Source: Plectonema cf. radiosum LEGE 06105 (GTDB taxonomy: Bacteria; Cyanobacteriota; Cyanobacteriia; Cyanobacteriales; Nostocaceae). From it: a stretch of DNA of 42,696 nucleotides. Positions within the stretch are counted from its first letter, which is position 1. Each line of letters begins with the position of its first letter. A model generated the notes under the pieces. It was not told where the DNA came from. It saw nothing but the letters and a program-made list of their open reading frames with translations, and ran no database searches. The stretch is taken from the NCBI RefSeq assembly GCF_015207665.1, contig NZ_JADEWL010000052.1, positions 1 to 42,696 on the forward strand, in the 5' to 3' direction. Positions 16,582-25,395 of this stretch are shown here, in pieces. Both the position numbers and the translations under genes were made by a program.

Positions 16582-17235
16582 ATGACTACACAAACACGGA
16601 TACCAGAAATTTATCAAGGTCAATTTGGCGAATTTACCATTACCAAAGATGATAGATTTGGCGTAATTATCTATCGTGGGGGATTGGCGATCGCCGCACT
16701 TTGTTTTGCAATAGGTACGGCTTTGGTATTGCTCAACGATAATCCCAATTTTCAGTTACTCACGTTTTTATACGCTGGTTTTAGTATTGCTCTCGGCGTG
16801 AGCTTAGTAACTATTCATATCTACATGGTAGAGTTGCACAGGATATTACAACTTTTTTGGGCTATTGGCAGTATTTCCGCAATTATTTTCGCTTTTTCTA
16901 ACAGCCAAACCTTAGCGCAAACAATTTACAACTATCCCCTAACTATATTAGGAATTGGTTTTACTTTTGCAGCATTGACGGGTATTTTTTTCAAAGAAGC
17001 TTTTTGTTTTAACCGCTTAGAAACCAAAGTGCTTACTCCCGTAGTTCCGTTACTGCTTTTAGGACACATGACCAACATTCTTCCTATCGAGGTAGAAAAA
17101 GGATTATTAGCCGTTTGGGCGGTATTTTTTCTAGTTTTCGCAATTCGTAAAGTTGTACAGGCAATTCCCCCAGATATTGGAGATAAATCTGTATTTGAAT
17201 ACCTAAAAGGTCAAAGGTTAAAGGTTAAAGGTTAA
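16582..17235 (+). CDS. DUF2301 integral membrane protein
   Basis: A 217-residue membrane protein with about six hydrophobic helices (for example GLAIAALCFAIGTALVLL and LLTFLYAGFSIALGVSLVTI). It matches the cyanobacterial DUF2301 family through YQGQFGEFTITKDDRFGVII, IHIYMVELHRILQLFW, TGIFFKEAFCFNRLE and PLLLLGHM. The function is unknown. The gene is bracketed by heptamer repeats: one ends at the base before the start codon, and another encodes its last residues (GQRLKVKG) and stop codon. The body of the gene looks intact. Translation presumably starts without a canonical ribosome site, or the repeat-derived 5' region acts as a weak leader. Confidence 0.85.
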   Translation: MTTQTRIPEIYQGQFGEFTITKDDRFGVIIYRGGLAIAALCFAIGTALVLLNDNPNFQLLTFLYAGFSIALGVSLVTIHIYMVELHRILQLFWAIGSISAIIFAFSNSQTLAQTIYNYPLTILGIGFTFAALTGIFFKEAFCFNRLETKVLTPVVPLLLLGHMTNILPIEVEKGLLAVWAVFFLVFAIRKVVQAIPPDIGDKSVFEYLKGQRLKVKG

Positions 17236-17254
17236 AGGTTAAAAGTCAAAGGTG
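17206..17254. repeat. AAAGGTT heptamer repeat spanning the DUF2301 stop codon
   Basis: Seven units of seven bases, mostly AAAGGTT, with AAAGGTC, AAAAGTC and AAAGGTG variants at the edges. The DUF2301 stop TAA (17233-17235) lies inside the array, so repeat-number changes would alter the protein's C-terminus. Confidence 0.9.
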
Positions 17255-17376
17255 AATAATAGTTAGCAGTTGCAATCCCTCATCTTCTCCATCTTCTCAT
17301 CCAATGCCCTATCCCTATGCCCAATTTTTAATCCAATTTTTGGGAATACTAAACTAGTAGGGATGAGGATAAAAAG

Positions 17377-18492
17377 TTGACGGAACGTGCATACTGGCTT
17401 GCTTGGTCTCAGATTTCGGGGGTGGGACCAGTTTTAATGCAAAAATTATACCAACATTTTGATTCGGCAAAAACTGCTTGGACCGCTGATTCTTCTCAAT
17501 TGAAAGAGGTTGAAGGTTTTGGTTTGCAAACTTTACAAAAGGTAGTCCAACAACGTTCCCAAATAAACCCAGAACAGTTTCTCAAACAACACGAACAAGA
17601 CAATCCCAATTTTTGGACACCAGCAGATGTAGAATATCCCCGGTTGTTGCGAGAAACTCCTAGCCCTCCACCCGTACTGTATTATAGCGGTAAGATAGAA
17701 TTACAAGAAAATTCAGCCCAAAAACCCCTCGTGGCGATAGTGGGAACTCGTCAACCTACAGAATATGGTATCCGCTGGACGCGCCGTATTAGTACCGCTT
17801 TGGTAGAAAATGGTTTTACGGTGGTTTCTGGTTTAGCGGAAGGAATTGATACTGCTGCTCACTCCGCAGCAATTAAAGCTTCTGGACGCACCATTGCAGC
17901 TTTAGGAACTGGTGTAGACGTGGTGTATCCCGCGAAAAATCGGGAATTATACAAACAAGTTTTGGCTCAAGGCCTTGTTATCAGCGAATATCCCGCAAAA
18001 ACTGCACCCCATCGGACTCATTTTCCCCGACGTAACCGGATTATTGCGGGTTTATCTCGTGCTGTATTAGTTATGGAAGCACCTCAAAAATCGGGTGCTT
18101 TGATTACTGCTGACTACGCAAATGAATTTGGTAGAGATGTTTACGCATTACCCGGAAGACTCGATGATTTTTCCTCCCAAGGATGCTTGAAGTTAGTCTC
18201 TCAAGGTGCTACTCCAATTCTCAAGGAATTAGATGAATTACTCAAAATGCTCGGTGCGATTCCTCAAGTTGCCAATATAAGGAATTTAACATCGGATGTA
18301 GAGAAACCATTACCAGATTTACCACCCGAATTACATCGAGTAATGCAAACAATTTCTGCGGAATCTTTACCTTTTGATTTAATTATTCAACAAACCCAAA
18401 TGCCAGCTTCAGCAGTTTCTAGCGCTTTATTACAATTGGAATTAATGGGATTGGTAAGCCAGCTTCCAGGAATGCGATATCAAAGAAATTGA
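17377..18492 (+). CDS. dprA: DNA-processing protein DprA
   Basis: A 371-residue DprA/Smf protein that loads RecA on single-stranded DNA taken up during natural transformation. The N-terminal helical region (RAYWLAWSQISGVGPVLMQK, with a helix-hairpin-helix-like GVGP) is followed by the Rossmann-like DprA core: VAIVGTRQPTEYG, VVSGLAEGIDTAAHSAAI, FPRRNRIIAGLSRAVLVMEA, KSGALITADYANEFGRDVYA and LPG. A C-terminal winged helix of the DML1 type (LIIQQTQMPASAVSSALLQL, ELMGLV) completes it. The start is TTG 17377, with GGATGAGGAT upstream, and gives the usual TERAYWL opening; no ATG is available. The gene stands alone after the DUF2301 gene, 141 bases downstream. Full length and apparently functional. 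Confidence 0.93.
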   Translation: MTERAYWLAWSQISGVGPVLMQKLYQHFDSAKTAWTADSSQLKEVEGFGLQTLQKVVQQRSQINPEQFLKQHEQDNPNFWTPADVEYPRLLRETPSPPPVLYYSGKIELQENSAQKPLVAIVGTRQPTEYGIRWTRRISTALVENGFTVVSGLAEGIDTAAHSAAIKASGRTIAALGTGVDVVYPAKNRELYKQVLAQGLVISEYPAKTAPHRTHFPRRNRIIAGLSRAVLVMEAPQKSGALITADYANEFGRDVYALPGRLDDFSSQGCLKLVSQGATPILKELDELLKMLGAIPQVANIRNLTSDVEKPLPDLPPELHRVMQTISAESLPFDLIIQQTQMPASAVSSALLQLELMGLVSQLPGMRYQRN

Positions 18493-18543
18493 CTCCGGAG
18501 GCTTCTAACATTAAGGAATGGTATCATGTCCGGGAACACTCAA

Positions 18544-18620
18544 CAATTACCAATTACCAATTACCAATTACCAATTACCAATTACCAATTACCAATTACC
18601 AATTACCAATTACCAATTAC
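18544..18620. repeat. Eleven perfect CAATTAC heptamers
   Basis: CAATTAC is repeated exactly eleven times (77 bases) without a single variant, between the convergent ends of dprA and gloB. The absence of variation suggests recent expansion by slippage. It is not a CRISPR: the unit is too short and there are no spacers. Confidence 0.97.
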
Positions 18621-18662
18621 CAATAAAAGTATTTTTGCTTGATTGATAGTCGTTGTTGATTT

Positions 18663-19436
18663 TCAATATCTATCTTTCATCCCTCGTAATCGCGCAAAAG
18701 TCTGCACCGAATCTCTACTATTTGTAGCCAATTGTAATGCTGGTTCTTCCCATCTGAGAAACGGATTAGTCTGTTTTTCTAATCCTAATAATGAGGGAAC
18801 GGTAGCTTCTTCACGACTACGATGTGCTTTTACTTGCTTCAATCGCTGCTGAAGTTCCGGGTTTTCACCATCAACAGTTAAGGCGAATTTTAAATTATTC
18901 AAAGTATACTCGTGAGCGCACCAAACCCGCGTATCGTCGGGTAAAGCGCGGATTTTACTCAGGGAATTTACCATCTGCTCTGGTGTTCCTTCAAACAAGC
19001 GACCACAACCGCCAGCAAATAAAGTATCACCACAGAATAACTCTCCCGTCTCTCCTGATTTCTCTGGGGGGAAATAGTAAGCTATATGAGCGCGGGTATG
19101 TCCGGGAACGAACAAAACCTCAGCAGTGCGATGAGAGAAAGAAACGCGATCGCCATCTTCTAAAAAGACTTTTTGACCGGGAATTCTGCCTTTATCGGAG
19201 CTTCCACCATAAACTATTAATTGCGGAAACTTCTCAATTAATTGTTGATTGCCACCTACATGGTCGTAATGATGGTGAGTATTAAATATTGCAACTAATT
19301 CTGCTTTGAGTTCGTGAAGTTTTGTTAAAACAGGTTTTGCTTCGGCTGGATCAACTACAGCAGCAATATTTTGTTTATTATCGTATAGCAAAAATATATA
19401 ATTATCTGAAAGTGCGCTGATGCGAAATACTTGCAT
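18663..19436 (-). CDS. gloB: Hydroxyacylglutathione hydrolase (glyoxalase II)
   Basis: A metallo-beta-lactamase-fold thioesterase that hydrolyses S-lactoylglutathione to lactate and glutathione in methylglyoxal detoxification. The metal motif THHHYDH (ligands H54, H56, D58, H59), then [32 protein letters not shown] and [15 protein letters not shown] provide the remaining ligands and the characteristic glyoxalase II signature. Starting at ATG 19436, the length is 257 codons, the usual size, and GAGG lies eight bases upstream. The open frame reaches 19460, but the added eight residues are not needed. Monocistronic, converging with dprA. Confidence 0.93.
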   Translation of the reverse strand: MQVFRISALSDNYIFLLYDNKQNIAAVVDPAEAKPVLTKLHELKAELVAIFNTHHHYDHVGGNQQLIEKFPQLIVYGGSSDKGRIPGQKVFLEDGDRVSFSHRTAEVLFVPGHTRAHIAYYFPPEKSGETGELFCGDTLFAGGCGRLFEGTPEQMVNSLSKIRALPDDTRVWCAHEYTLNNLKFALTVDGENPELQQRLKQVKAHRSREEATVPSLLGLEKQTNPFLRWEEPALQLATNSRDSVQTFARLRGMKDRY

Positions 19437-19856
19437 AAGTATAGCCTCTGATTTATTCACCCCAGCATCAGTTTAGCGAATTATATCATTTCTAGTATTC
19501 CACCACATTAATTTTGAATGGTTAGTTTTTCCCAAAATTGTCTAGAGACTTTATGTATAACGTCTCTACAGCACGTCGGTAGACGAACAAACCCCTCATA
19601 ACTTATGTGGCAGACTACTAGTTATAATTTGCTGTTGGCTGGTAATTGGTGATTACTCCCTTCCTTTATCTCTTTTCTTCGCGTTCTCAGCGTCTCTGCG
19701 GTTTTTTTTTCGGTAATCATAAAGAAAACCCGACTTCTGTGATTACTCGTTGGGGTATATGTCGGGTTTTGATGATAAGTCGGTTGGGGTTAAGGATATT
19801 TTTCGTAAAAACCCGACTTCTATGATTACCCTACTCCCTACTCCCTACTCCCTGTA
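19437..19856. other. Spacer with CCCGAC repeats and hairpins
   Basis: About 420 bases without a gene. Near gloB there is a TAGAGAC/GTCTCTA inverted repeat (19543-19568). A T-run and three arms of a dispersed repeat follow (19725-19821), then a CCCTACTCCCTA-type low-complexity tract that runs to the stop of the malectin-domain gene. The gloB promoter probably lies close to 19450-19520. Confidence 0.55.
19725..19821. repeat. Dispersed inverted repeat with AAAACCCGAC/GTCGGGTTTT arms
   Basis: AAAACCCGAC at 19725-19734 pairs with GTCGGGTTTT at 19761-19770, and a third arm, CGTAAAAACCCGACTTCT, lies at 19804-19821. The same 18-mer recurs at 37788-37805. Placed 3' of the minus-strand malectin gene, the hairpin may also act as a terminator. 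Confidence 0.75.
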
Positions 19857-22800
19857 TTAAACAAAATTCCCAGAACCAAATAATGGTAAAAACGCATTAC
19901 TGATCAAAGAACTTTGACCTTCGGTTGTAACTAAAACGTCTAACAAATCACCAGAGATATCATCAAATGAGGGTAGAATACCAATAATTTGCTTATCAGA
20001 AACTGAAGTTAAAGTCACTAGTTCATCCCCAATTTTAACGCTAGTATTACTCAAATCTCCAAATTGTTCGCCACCGATAATAAATAAATTACCACCTGTA
20101 GCAGGCGCTCTCCAAGGGAAAATATCATAAGCAGTAGCACCACTTACAGTAATATCATTGGGAGTTGAAACATCTATTTTACTGCCACTTAAGTTAATCC
20201 CTACTATAGCTCCTCCGGGACCTGTTACTATATCCAAGGCTTTGGATTGGGAATCTAAAACTTCTTGATTGACAACTTGGGTACCATCGCTCGATAAAGT
20301 GACGTTGAATGATTCTCCATTCCACTTTTGAGTAATTAAATTACCTCGCATTTGTCCACCGAATGTATTTGCTCGATACTCGTCAATACCGTTAGTAGAT
20401 GCGGGAAAAGTTGTTAGTGGTGCAGTATAAACCCCTGGAATAGTCGGTTCTTTGTCACTGTAATAAACATTCTGACGGGGGTCTTCTTGTCCGCGATTTC
20501 GATTAGGATGACCGTAATAGCCGTTTTCTACAATCAGATTTAATTCATCTGGTGCATTTTTAACTGGAATTTGGGTTGTAGCAGAAGTCGATACATCACC
20601 AAATCCACCATTCGGACCATTATCTGTAGCATACATTAATCCTTGAGTAGTCCAAACTAAATCAAAAGAATTACGTAGACCACTAGCATATACAGATACA
20701 TCAACTCCAGGAACTACCTTCGCAACATCTCCAAATACCTGACTGATTGCGGGGTCGAATGTTAATCCTTGTGGAGGCTGAAAATCAGGTGGTAATTGAT
20801 ATTTAATTTCACCATTGAAATTAGGTTTGGTAATTTCTGCTTTTAAAATTGCAGCAGCAAATGGAGACTCAGGAATTCCACCAATTTTATCTGCTGGTAT
20901 ACCTGCATTTGTATTACCACCAACCGCAATATATAGATTACCTTCGTTATCAAAGGTCATACTATTAACACCATGGTCGTGATTGGAAACTGGTAATCCA
21001 GTGATTAATGGCTGAATTGTAGAAAATAGTGGTCCTTCTAATATTGATACCTGTCCGCTGTAGGGAGATAATTCAGTGACTGGAAAATCTGAACCTCCAT
21101 TTGCATAGAGCTTGTTATGGGATACATAGATAGTAGGAGAGTCAGAAGTATCGTATGGGTTAAATGCGATACCTAATATATTATTATTCGATACTCCCTT
21201 CAAGGTGTTTATGGTTTGAGTATTTATGACATTGTAATTTTCATCAAAAGTATATGCTTTAATTTCACCCGAATATGAACCAACATACAATCTATGGTCT
21301 GGACCCCAAGCTGCTGCTGTTGGTTTGGACATAGTTGCAACCGTCTTTTTCGTAAAGTCAATAGTAACGATATCGTCATCACCAACAAAAACTGGGATGT
21401 TAGTCAAATTAAGACTATTGTAGTCATTATCAAGACTACTGATAGTATGTAGAATATTTACAGTTTGATTTCCCTGTGGAAGATTATCATCTACAGCCTT
21501 AACAGTTATGGTTTGAGGTACATTCCAATTATTTGGAGTAAAAGTAATGGTATTAGTACTTGTGGTGATTCGGTCATTCAAACTTAAGTTTATAGTGACA
21601 TCAGCAGTTGGTTGACTATTTAAAATTATGGAATAAGTATCTCCTGAAGTTTCACCCTCAACTACAGAAGTATTCCCATCTGTTTGCTTGAAAATAACTT
21701 GAGGTCCGCTCAGAGAAATAATTTCAATTGCTGAAATTTTAGCGTTATCCACACTAGCATTAAAGTCTAGATTCAAAAAACCATCAGTAATATTTACATT
21801 ATTAATCGAGTAGATATAAGCTGAATCTTTCCCAGGAAAAAAAGCATTTTTAGATTTAGCAAAAATATCTAAGTCATCAAGGACTTTTTCTCCTTCTACA
21901 GATACATCAAATAAACGTTTATCAAAATCATTGAAATAAATTTCTGCAAAATGTAGATTAACTTTGTAGTTACCATCGATTACAGGTATGTCATATCCCA
22001 GATTTTTAGCCCAACGTTCTGTCTGATAAAGTCTATCTTCCTCTGTTTTGAAAATATCTGCTTTGGTAGAATATGTGCGACCTCCATCAAAATACTGGTC
22101 AGCCTTCCACAAGTTACCGTTTGCATCTGTATAAGCACTTCCACCAGCGTTAATGCGAATAATATTTGATGTGGGATTTGGTTCTGGATTTGGGTCGGGG
22201 TCTGGAGTAGGGTCGGGGTCTGGAGTAGGGTCGGGGTCTGGATTTGGGTCGGGGTCTGGAGTAGGGTCGGGGTCTGGATTTGGTACTGAACCGCCAATAA
22301 TTTCAATGGCTGCTAACTTTGCATTATCAGAATTAGTCAGAAAATCTAAATTTAAGGTTCCATCGCTGACGCTTAGATTAAAAGATTTATCTAAGGCAAT
22401 ATTTTTACCACCTGCTTCTGTAAAGATGTCAAGGTCATCAATAACCAATTGACCTTCGGCAGATAAATCAAAACTTCTCTTAGCTGCACTATCCCAATAC
22501 AGTTCTGCAAACTTCAGAGTTACTTTGTACTCACCATTTGTGACTGGGACAGCATAGGATAAATTTTTTGTCCAGCGTTCGGTTTGATATAACTTATCGT
22601 CTTCGGTGTTGGATATACTCGCTTTACTAGAATATTTGCTACCTCCAGTAAAATACTGGTCAGCCTTCCACAAGTTACCGTTTACATCTGTATAAGCACT
22701 TCCCCCAGCGTTAATACGAATAATGTTTGGTGTGGGGTCTGGTTCTGGTGTTGGGTCTGGTTCTGGTGTTGGATCTGGTTCTGGTGTGGGGTCTGGTTCT

Positions 22801-23738
22801 GGAGTTGGGTCTGGTTCTGGTGTTGAAGCAGATTGAATTTGTATTATTTGCACATCAGAAAGTAAACCTGTATTCCCTTCTGAATCTTTAGCAACTGCGA
22901 CAATATGATTTATTCCTCCCTCACTTTTAGATTTTTTGAGGGTAATTGGAATATCCACAAAACCGTTTAAACCAATAGTTGCAAAGTTTTCCTCTATTCC
23001 TATAGCTGAATTAGCTTCAAAAGGGTCGATATCGAAACCATCATAATCATCAAGAAATAAACCTGCTTCAACAACTAGTAATGCGACTTGAACACCAGAT
23101 GTACCAGAAATTCTGACTGTTTGATTGAGTTCTGAAACTACGGTAGGTAAAGAAGATAGGCCTAAAACTTCAACTGTAAGTTTAGGAGATAAATTAGATT
23201 TAATTACAGCTTGGGAGCCATCTAAAGTACCGGGAATCCTGTAAGTTTGTCCGGTATAGGTGGCATTATTATCAAAATCGACCGTTATTGTTGATCCTGT
23301 TAATTCCAATCCCGACACACTTCCAGAATCTTGCGGACCTGGTTGAGGTAAACCCCTAACACTTGTTGGATCTACATCAGCAGAGAAAGTAAATGTTTCA
23401 CCTGGGTTGAAATCATTAAAGTATATTTCTAATGCATCATAACCATCGTCGCGAGATTTAATAAAATTACCCGATATCAGCCCGGTACCTCCCTGACTAT
23501 CAGGAGTAAAACCTTTACCAACCGGGTCTCCAGCAATACCATCGGGGTCGAATACTAAATCTGGAAAAATACTAGTACTCAAATCGATAGTAACTTTATT
23601 TATCTTTTCACCGTTGGTTGAATTATTTTTAATAACAAAACTACCACTACGATAAGTACTATTGTTAATGGTAGTGCCGCTAGGATTGATGATAAATAAT
23701 GCTTTCTCAGTGTTTTGGTTATTATTTTGTTCTGCCAT
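19857..23738 (-). CDS. Large multidomain protein: two malectin-like domains, Calx-beta-like region, sorbosone-dehydrogenase-like propeller
   Basis: The 1293-residue product begins with an acidic beta-rich region (1-300). An acidic PEPDPT linker (about 304-336) leads to a malectin-like domain (IIRINAGGSAYTDVNGNLWK, about 338-480). A second PDPDPT linker (484-522) leads to a second malectin-like domain (about 525-675). A Calx-beta-like segment (VVEGETSGDTYSIILNSQ, 680-790) precedes a six-bladed propeller (795-1205; KPTAAAWGPDHRLYVG, NHDHGVNSMTFDNEGNLYIA, DELNLIVENGYYGHPN) resembling glucose/sorbosone dehydrogenases, and an IPT/TIG-like end (NLFIIGGEQFGDL). Malectin domains bind sugars, so this is likely an extracellular or sheath-associated sugar-binding protein. 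There is no N-terminal signal peptide; type I secretion would fit but is unproven. AGAGG precedes the ATG. Confidence 0.8.
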   Translation of the reverse strand: MAEQNNNQNTEKALFIINPSGTTINNSTYRSGSFVIKNNSTNGEKINKVTIDLSTSIFPDLVFDPDGIAGDPVGKGFTPDSQGGTGLISGNFIKSRDDGYDALEIYFNDFNPGETFTFSADVDPTSVRGLPQPGPQDSGSVSGLELTGSTITVDFDNNATYTGQTYRIPGTLDGSQAVIKSNLSPKLTVEVLGLSSLPTVVSELNQTVRISGTSGVQVALLVVEAGLFLDDYDGFDIDPFEANSAIGIEENFATIGLNGFVDIPITLKKSKSEGGINHIVAVAKDSEGNTGLLSDVQIIQIQSASTPEPDPTPEPDPTPEPDPTPEPDPTPEPDPTPNIIRINAGGSAYTDVNGNLWKADQYFTGGSKYSSKASISNTEDDKLYQTERWTKNLSYAVPVTNGEYKVTLKFAELYWDSAAKRSFDLSAEGQLVIDDLDIFTEAGGKNIALDKSFNLSVSDGTLNLDFLTNSDNAKLAAIEIIGGSVPNPDPDPTPDPDPNPDPDPTPDPDPTPDPDPNPEPNPTSNIIRINAGGSAYTDANGNLWKADQYFDGGRTYSTKADIFKTEEDRLYQTERWAKNLGYDIPVIDGNYKVNLHFAEIYFNDFDKRLFDVSVEGEKVLDDLDIFAKSKNAFFPGKDSAYIYSINNVNITDGFLNLDFNASVDNAKISAIEIISLSGPQVIFKQTDGNTSVVEGETSGDTYSIILNSQPTADVTINLSLNDRITTSTNTITFTPNNWNVPQTITVKAVDDNLPQGNQTVNILHTISSLDNDYNSLNLTNIPVFVGDDDIVTIDFTKKTVATMSKPTAAAWGPDHRLYVGSYSGEIKAYTFDENYNVINTQTINTLKGVSNNNILGIAFNPYDTSDSPTIYVSHNKLYANGGSDFPVTELSPYSGQVSILEGPLFSTIQPLITGLPVSNHDHGVNSMTFDNEGNLYIAVGGNTNAGIPADKIGGIPESPFAAAILKAEITKPNFNGEIKYQLPPDFQPPQGLTFDPAISQVFGDVAKVVPGVDVSVYASGLRNSFDLVWTTQGLMYATDNGPNGGFGDVSTSATTQIPVKNAPDELNLIVENGYYGHPNRNRGQEDPRQNVYYSDKEPTIPGVYTAPLTTFPASTNGIDEYRANTFGGQMRGNLITQKWNGESFNVTLSSDGTQVVNQEVLDSQSKALDIVTGPGGAIVGINLSGSKIDVSTPNDITVSGATAYDIFPWRAPATGGNLFIIGGEQFGDLSNTSVKIGDELVTLTSVSDKQIIGILPSFDDISGDLLDVLVTTEGQSSLISNAFLPLFGSGNFV
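22176..22290. repeat. 18-base coding repeats for the PDPDPT linker (second linker)
   Basis: Units such as GTCGGGGTCTGG alternate with AGTAG or ATTTG to encode Asp-Pro-rich hexapeptides between the two malectin-like domains. They are nearly identical at DNA level, so copy number may vary. The first linker has a related array at about 22733-22826. Confidence 0.8.
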
Positions 23739-24342
23739 TTTTTCCTCTCATTAATTTAGTAAATTAGTAAAATTGTTTAAATCGAAAATTAGCCGTAATC
23801 TAATCTCCGGCAATGTGAAAACTATCGTTAACTACGGAATTACAAGTAGAAACTAAGCATTACAGGCATTGAAGTTTTTTTAATTTATGATTCGCCCAAC
23901 TTAGCTATCTCGTACTGATTTAGGTAAATCAAAATCCGAGATGATAGTACGTGATAAATATTTAAAACTTCTTGCTTAAATTTCAATGCAATCTGAGTTT
24001 TTAGATATCTAATATGCTGCTATTAATAGCGGACATATAAAATGCGATCGCAATATTACTTTGGTTATTTTACTTGGGGTAACAATTATGTATAACTAGT
24101 ATTTATACTGCTTTATTACTAAAGTCAGAATATATCTAATGCATAATCTGACTATTATTTTGCTCTAAAAAGTTCCTGAAATTTGAAGCAAGTAAGTTGA
24201 AATTTTCTCTGCTTTCTAAAAAGCGTTAATTATGCTGAATGAGTCAACAAATTTATGGTAGAAAATGAATGATTCCCATTTGAGGTTATCGTATCGTATA
24301 TTGTTAGACTCATTGCAAAAATAGATTTTAAGCTATTTAGTT
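23739..24342. other. Non-coding region upstream of the malectin-domain gene
   Basis: About 600 AT-rich bases between the 3' end of a minus-strand glycosyltransferase-like gene and the malectin-domain gene. No ORF, repeat family or RNA gene was recognised. The length suggests a long leader or a complex promoter for the large gene. A ribosome site GAGAGGA lies directly before its ATG. Confidence 0.5.
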
Positions 24343-25395
24343 CTAAACTGGAAAAGAAGTAGTAAATTTTCCTTTCATATTTGCGATTTTACTAATTTTC
24401 TTAGTTACTTTCTCAAACCATCGATTTACTTTAGTTTGAAAACTAGGTGCTTTCAGAAGTAAAGGTTTTTGTTCTGGTTGTTTCATAAAACGATAATTTA
24501 AAAAGATATCTTTAAAAGGAATATCAATATCTTCTCCTTTAGACAATCTGGTGAAATCAATTGATGGATAACCCATATAGTGAATCCGATGAATCGGTTT
24601 AACGCCCTCTTTATTAAATAAAACGTTATCAATAACAACAAATGGATCTGCATTAGCACAGTTACCACATCTATCCTGAGCATTAGGGCTAAGGGTAAAA
24701 TTGAATTGGGTGCGATTGGATCTGATTGTCATATAGTTAAACAAGAAAGCATCATCCCACCAAGCTTGACCGTTTACCCAAACTGCTTCACCATCTTTAG
24801 TGATTCGCTTGAGCAACATATCTAACTCTTGAGCATTGAAAATTCCCCGTTTCGAGCCAAAAAAGCTAGAACAATGGAGTTTAGATTTGATTTCAGTCTG
24901 GGTAAATATACCAGTGGCTTCAATTAAGGGAATATTTAACGCTGCATTAGCTTGAGATTTAGTATGTTCCCAATCATCAAAAATGAAATCATAAGTCTGC
25001 AACTTTTCTTGAACATCTGTAAGCGGTTTCATTGCTAAACTATCTGCGTCAAAAAAGACAAACTGCTCGAAAATTCCGTCAAACGCTACGAACTTACGAT
25101 GTAGTTTTCCTGCATACCAACGGGGATGTAATTGCTGAGTTTGTAAAGCTTCTGGATGAACGTTGGCAAACTGACGAGCAAACTCTTCCCAACGGTCTAT
25201 TGAGGACTGGTCTTCAAATAAAGTAACGTTAGGACGCGAATCAATTTCTTGCTTAACTCTAGTTAAACGATTGTCAAAAGGAATTACACAAACCGGAATA
25301 TCACAACCGACATTAGCTTCAATACTGTTTAAGAGCGCAACTAGCTGATCAAATACTACATCGTTGGCAAGGGTGTAAATACCAAAAGCTTTCAT
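24343..25395 (-). CDS. DxD glycosyltransferase-like protein (Npun_R2821/R2822-type family), paralogue 1
   Basis: A 350-residue protein with a GT-A-like outline: N-terminal GIYTLANDVVFDQLVALLNS, a predicted nucleotide-sugar region (IPVCVIPFDNRLTR), and a DxD motif at D116-A-D118 (FVFFDADSLAM) that would bind metal and sugar nucleotide. It shares the opening, the DxD context and the C-terminal HYMGYPSIDFTRLSKGEDID region with the gene at 32018, and more distantly with that at 33027. A Cys pair (DRCGNCANADPF) is peculiar to this copy. The family name is recalled from Nostoc punctiforme annotation; no activity is known to me. It lies on the opposite strand from, and about 0.8 kb before, the glycan cluster, with a normal AGAG ribosome site. 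A sugar transferase role is inference. Confidence 0.72.
   Translation of the reverse strand: MKAFGIYTLANDVVFDQLVALLNSIEANVGCDIPVCVIPFDNRLTRVKQEIDSRPNVTLFEDQSSIDRWEEFARQFANVHPEALQTQQLHPRWYAGKLHRKFVAFDGIFEQFVFFDADSLAMKPLTDVQEKLQTYDFIFDDWEHTKSQANAALNIPLIEATGIFTQTEIKSKLHCSSFFGSKRGIFNAQELDMLLKRITKDGEAVWVNGQAWWDDAFLFNYMTIRSNRTQFNFTLSPNAQDRCGNCANADPFVVIDNVLFNKEGVKPIHRIHYMGYPSIDFTRLSKGEDIDIPFKDIFLNYRFMKQPEQKPLLLKAPSFQTKVNRWFEKVTKKISKIANMKGKFTTSFPV

Noticed and set aside
18544-18620. Regular repeats that could suggest a CRISPR array
   Set aside because: The unit is seven bases with no spacers; this is a simple tandem repeat.
22153-22452. Gly/Ser-repeat plus-strand frame (GSGSGVGSG)
   Set aside because: It is the antisense of the PDPDPT linker repeats of the malectin-domain gene.
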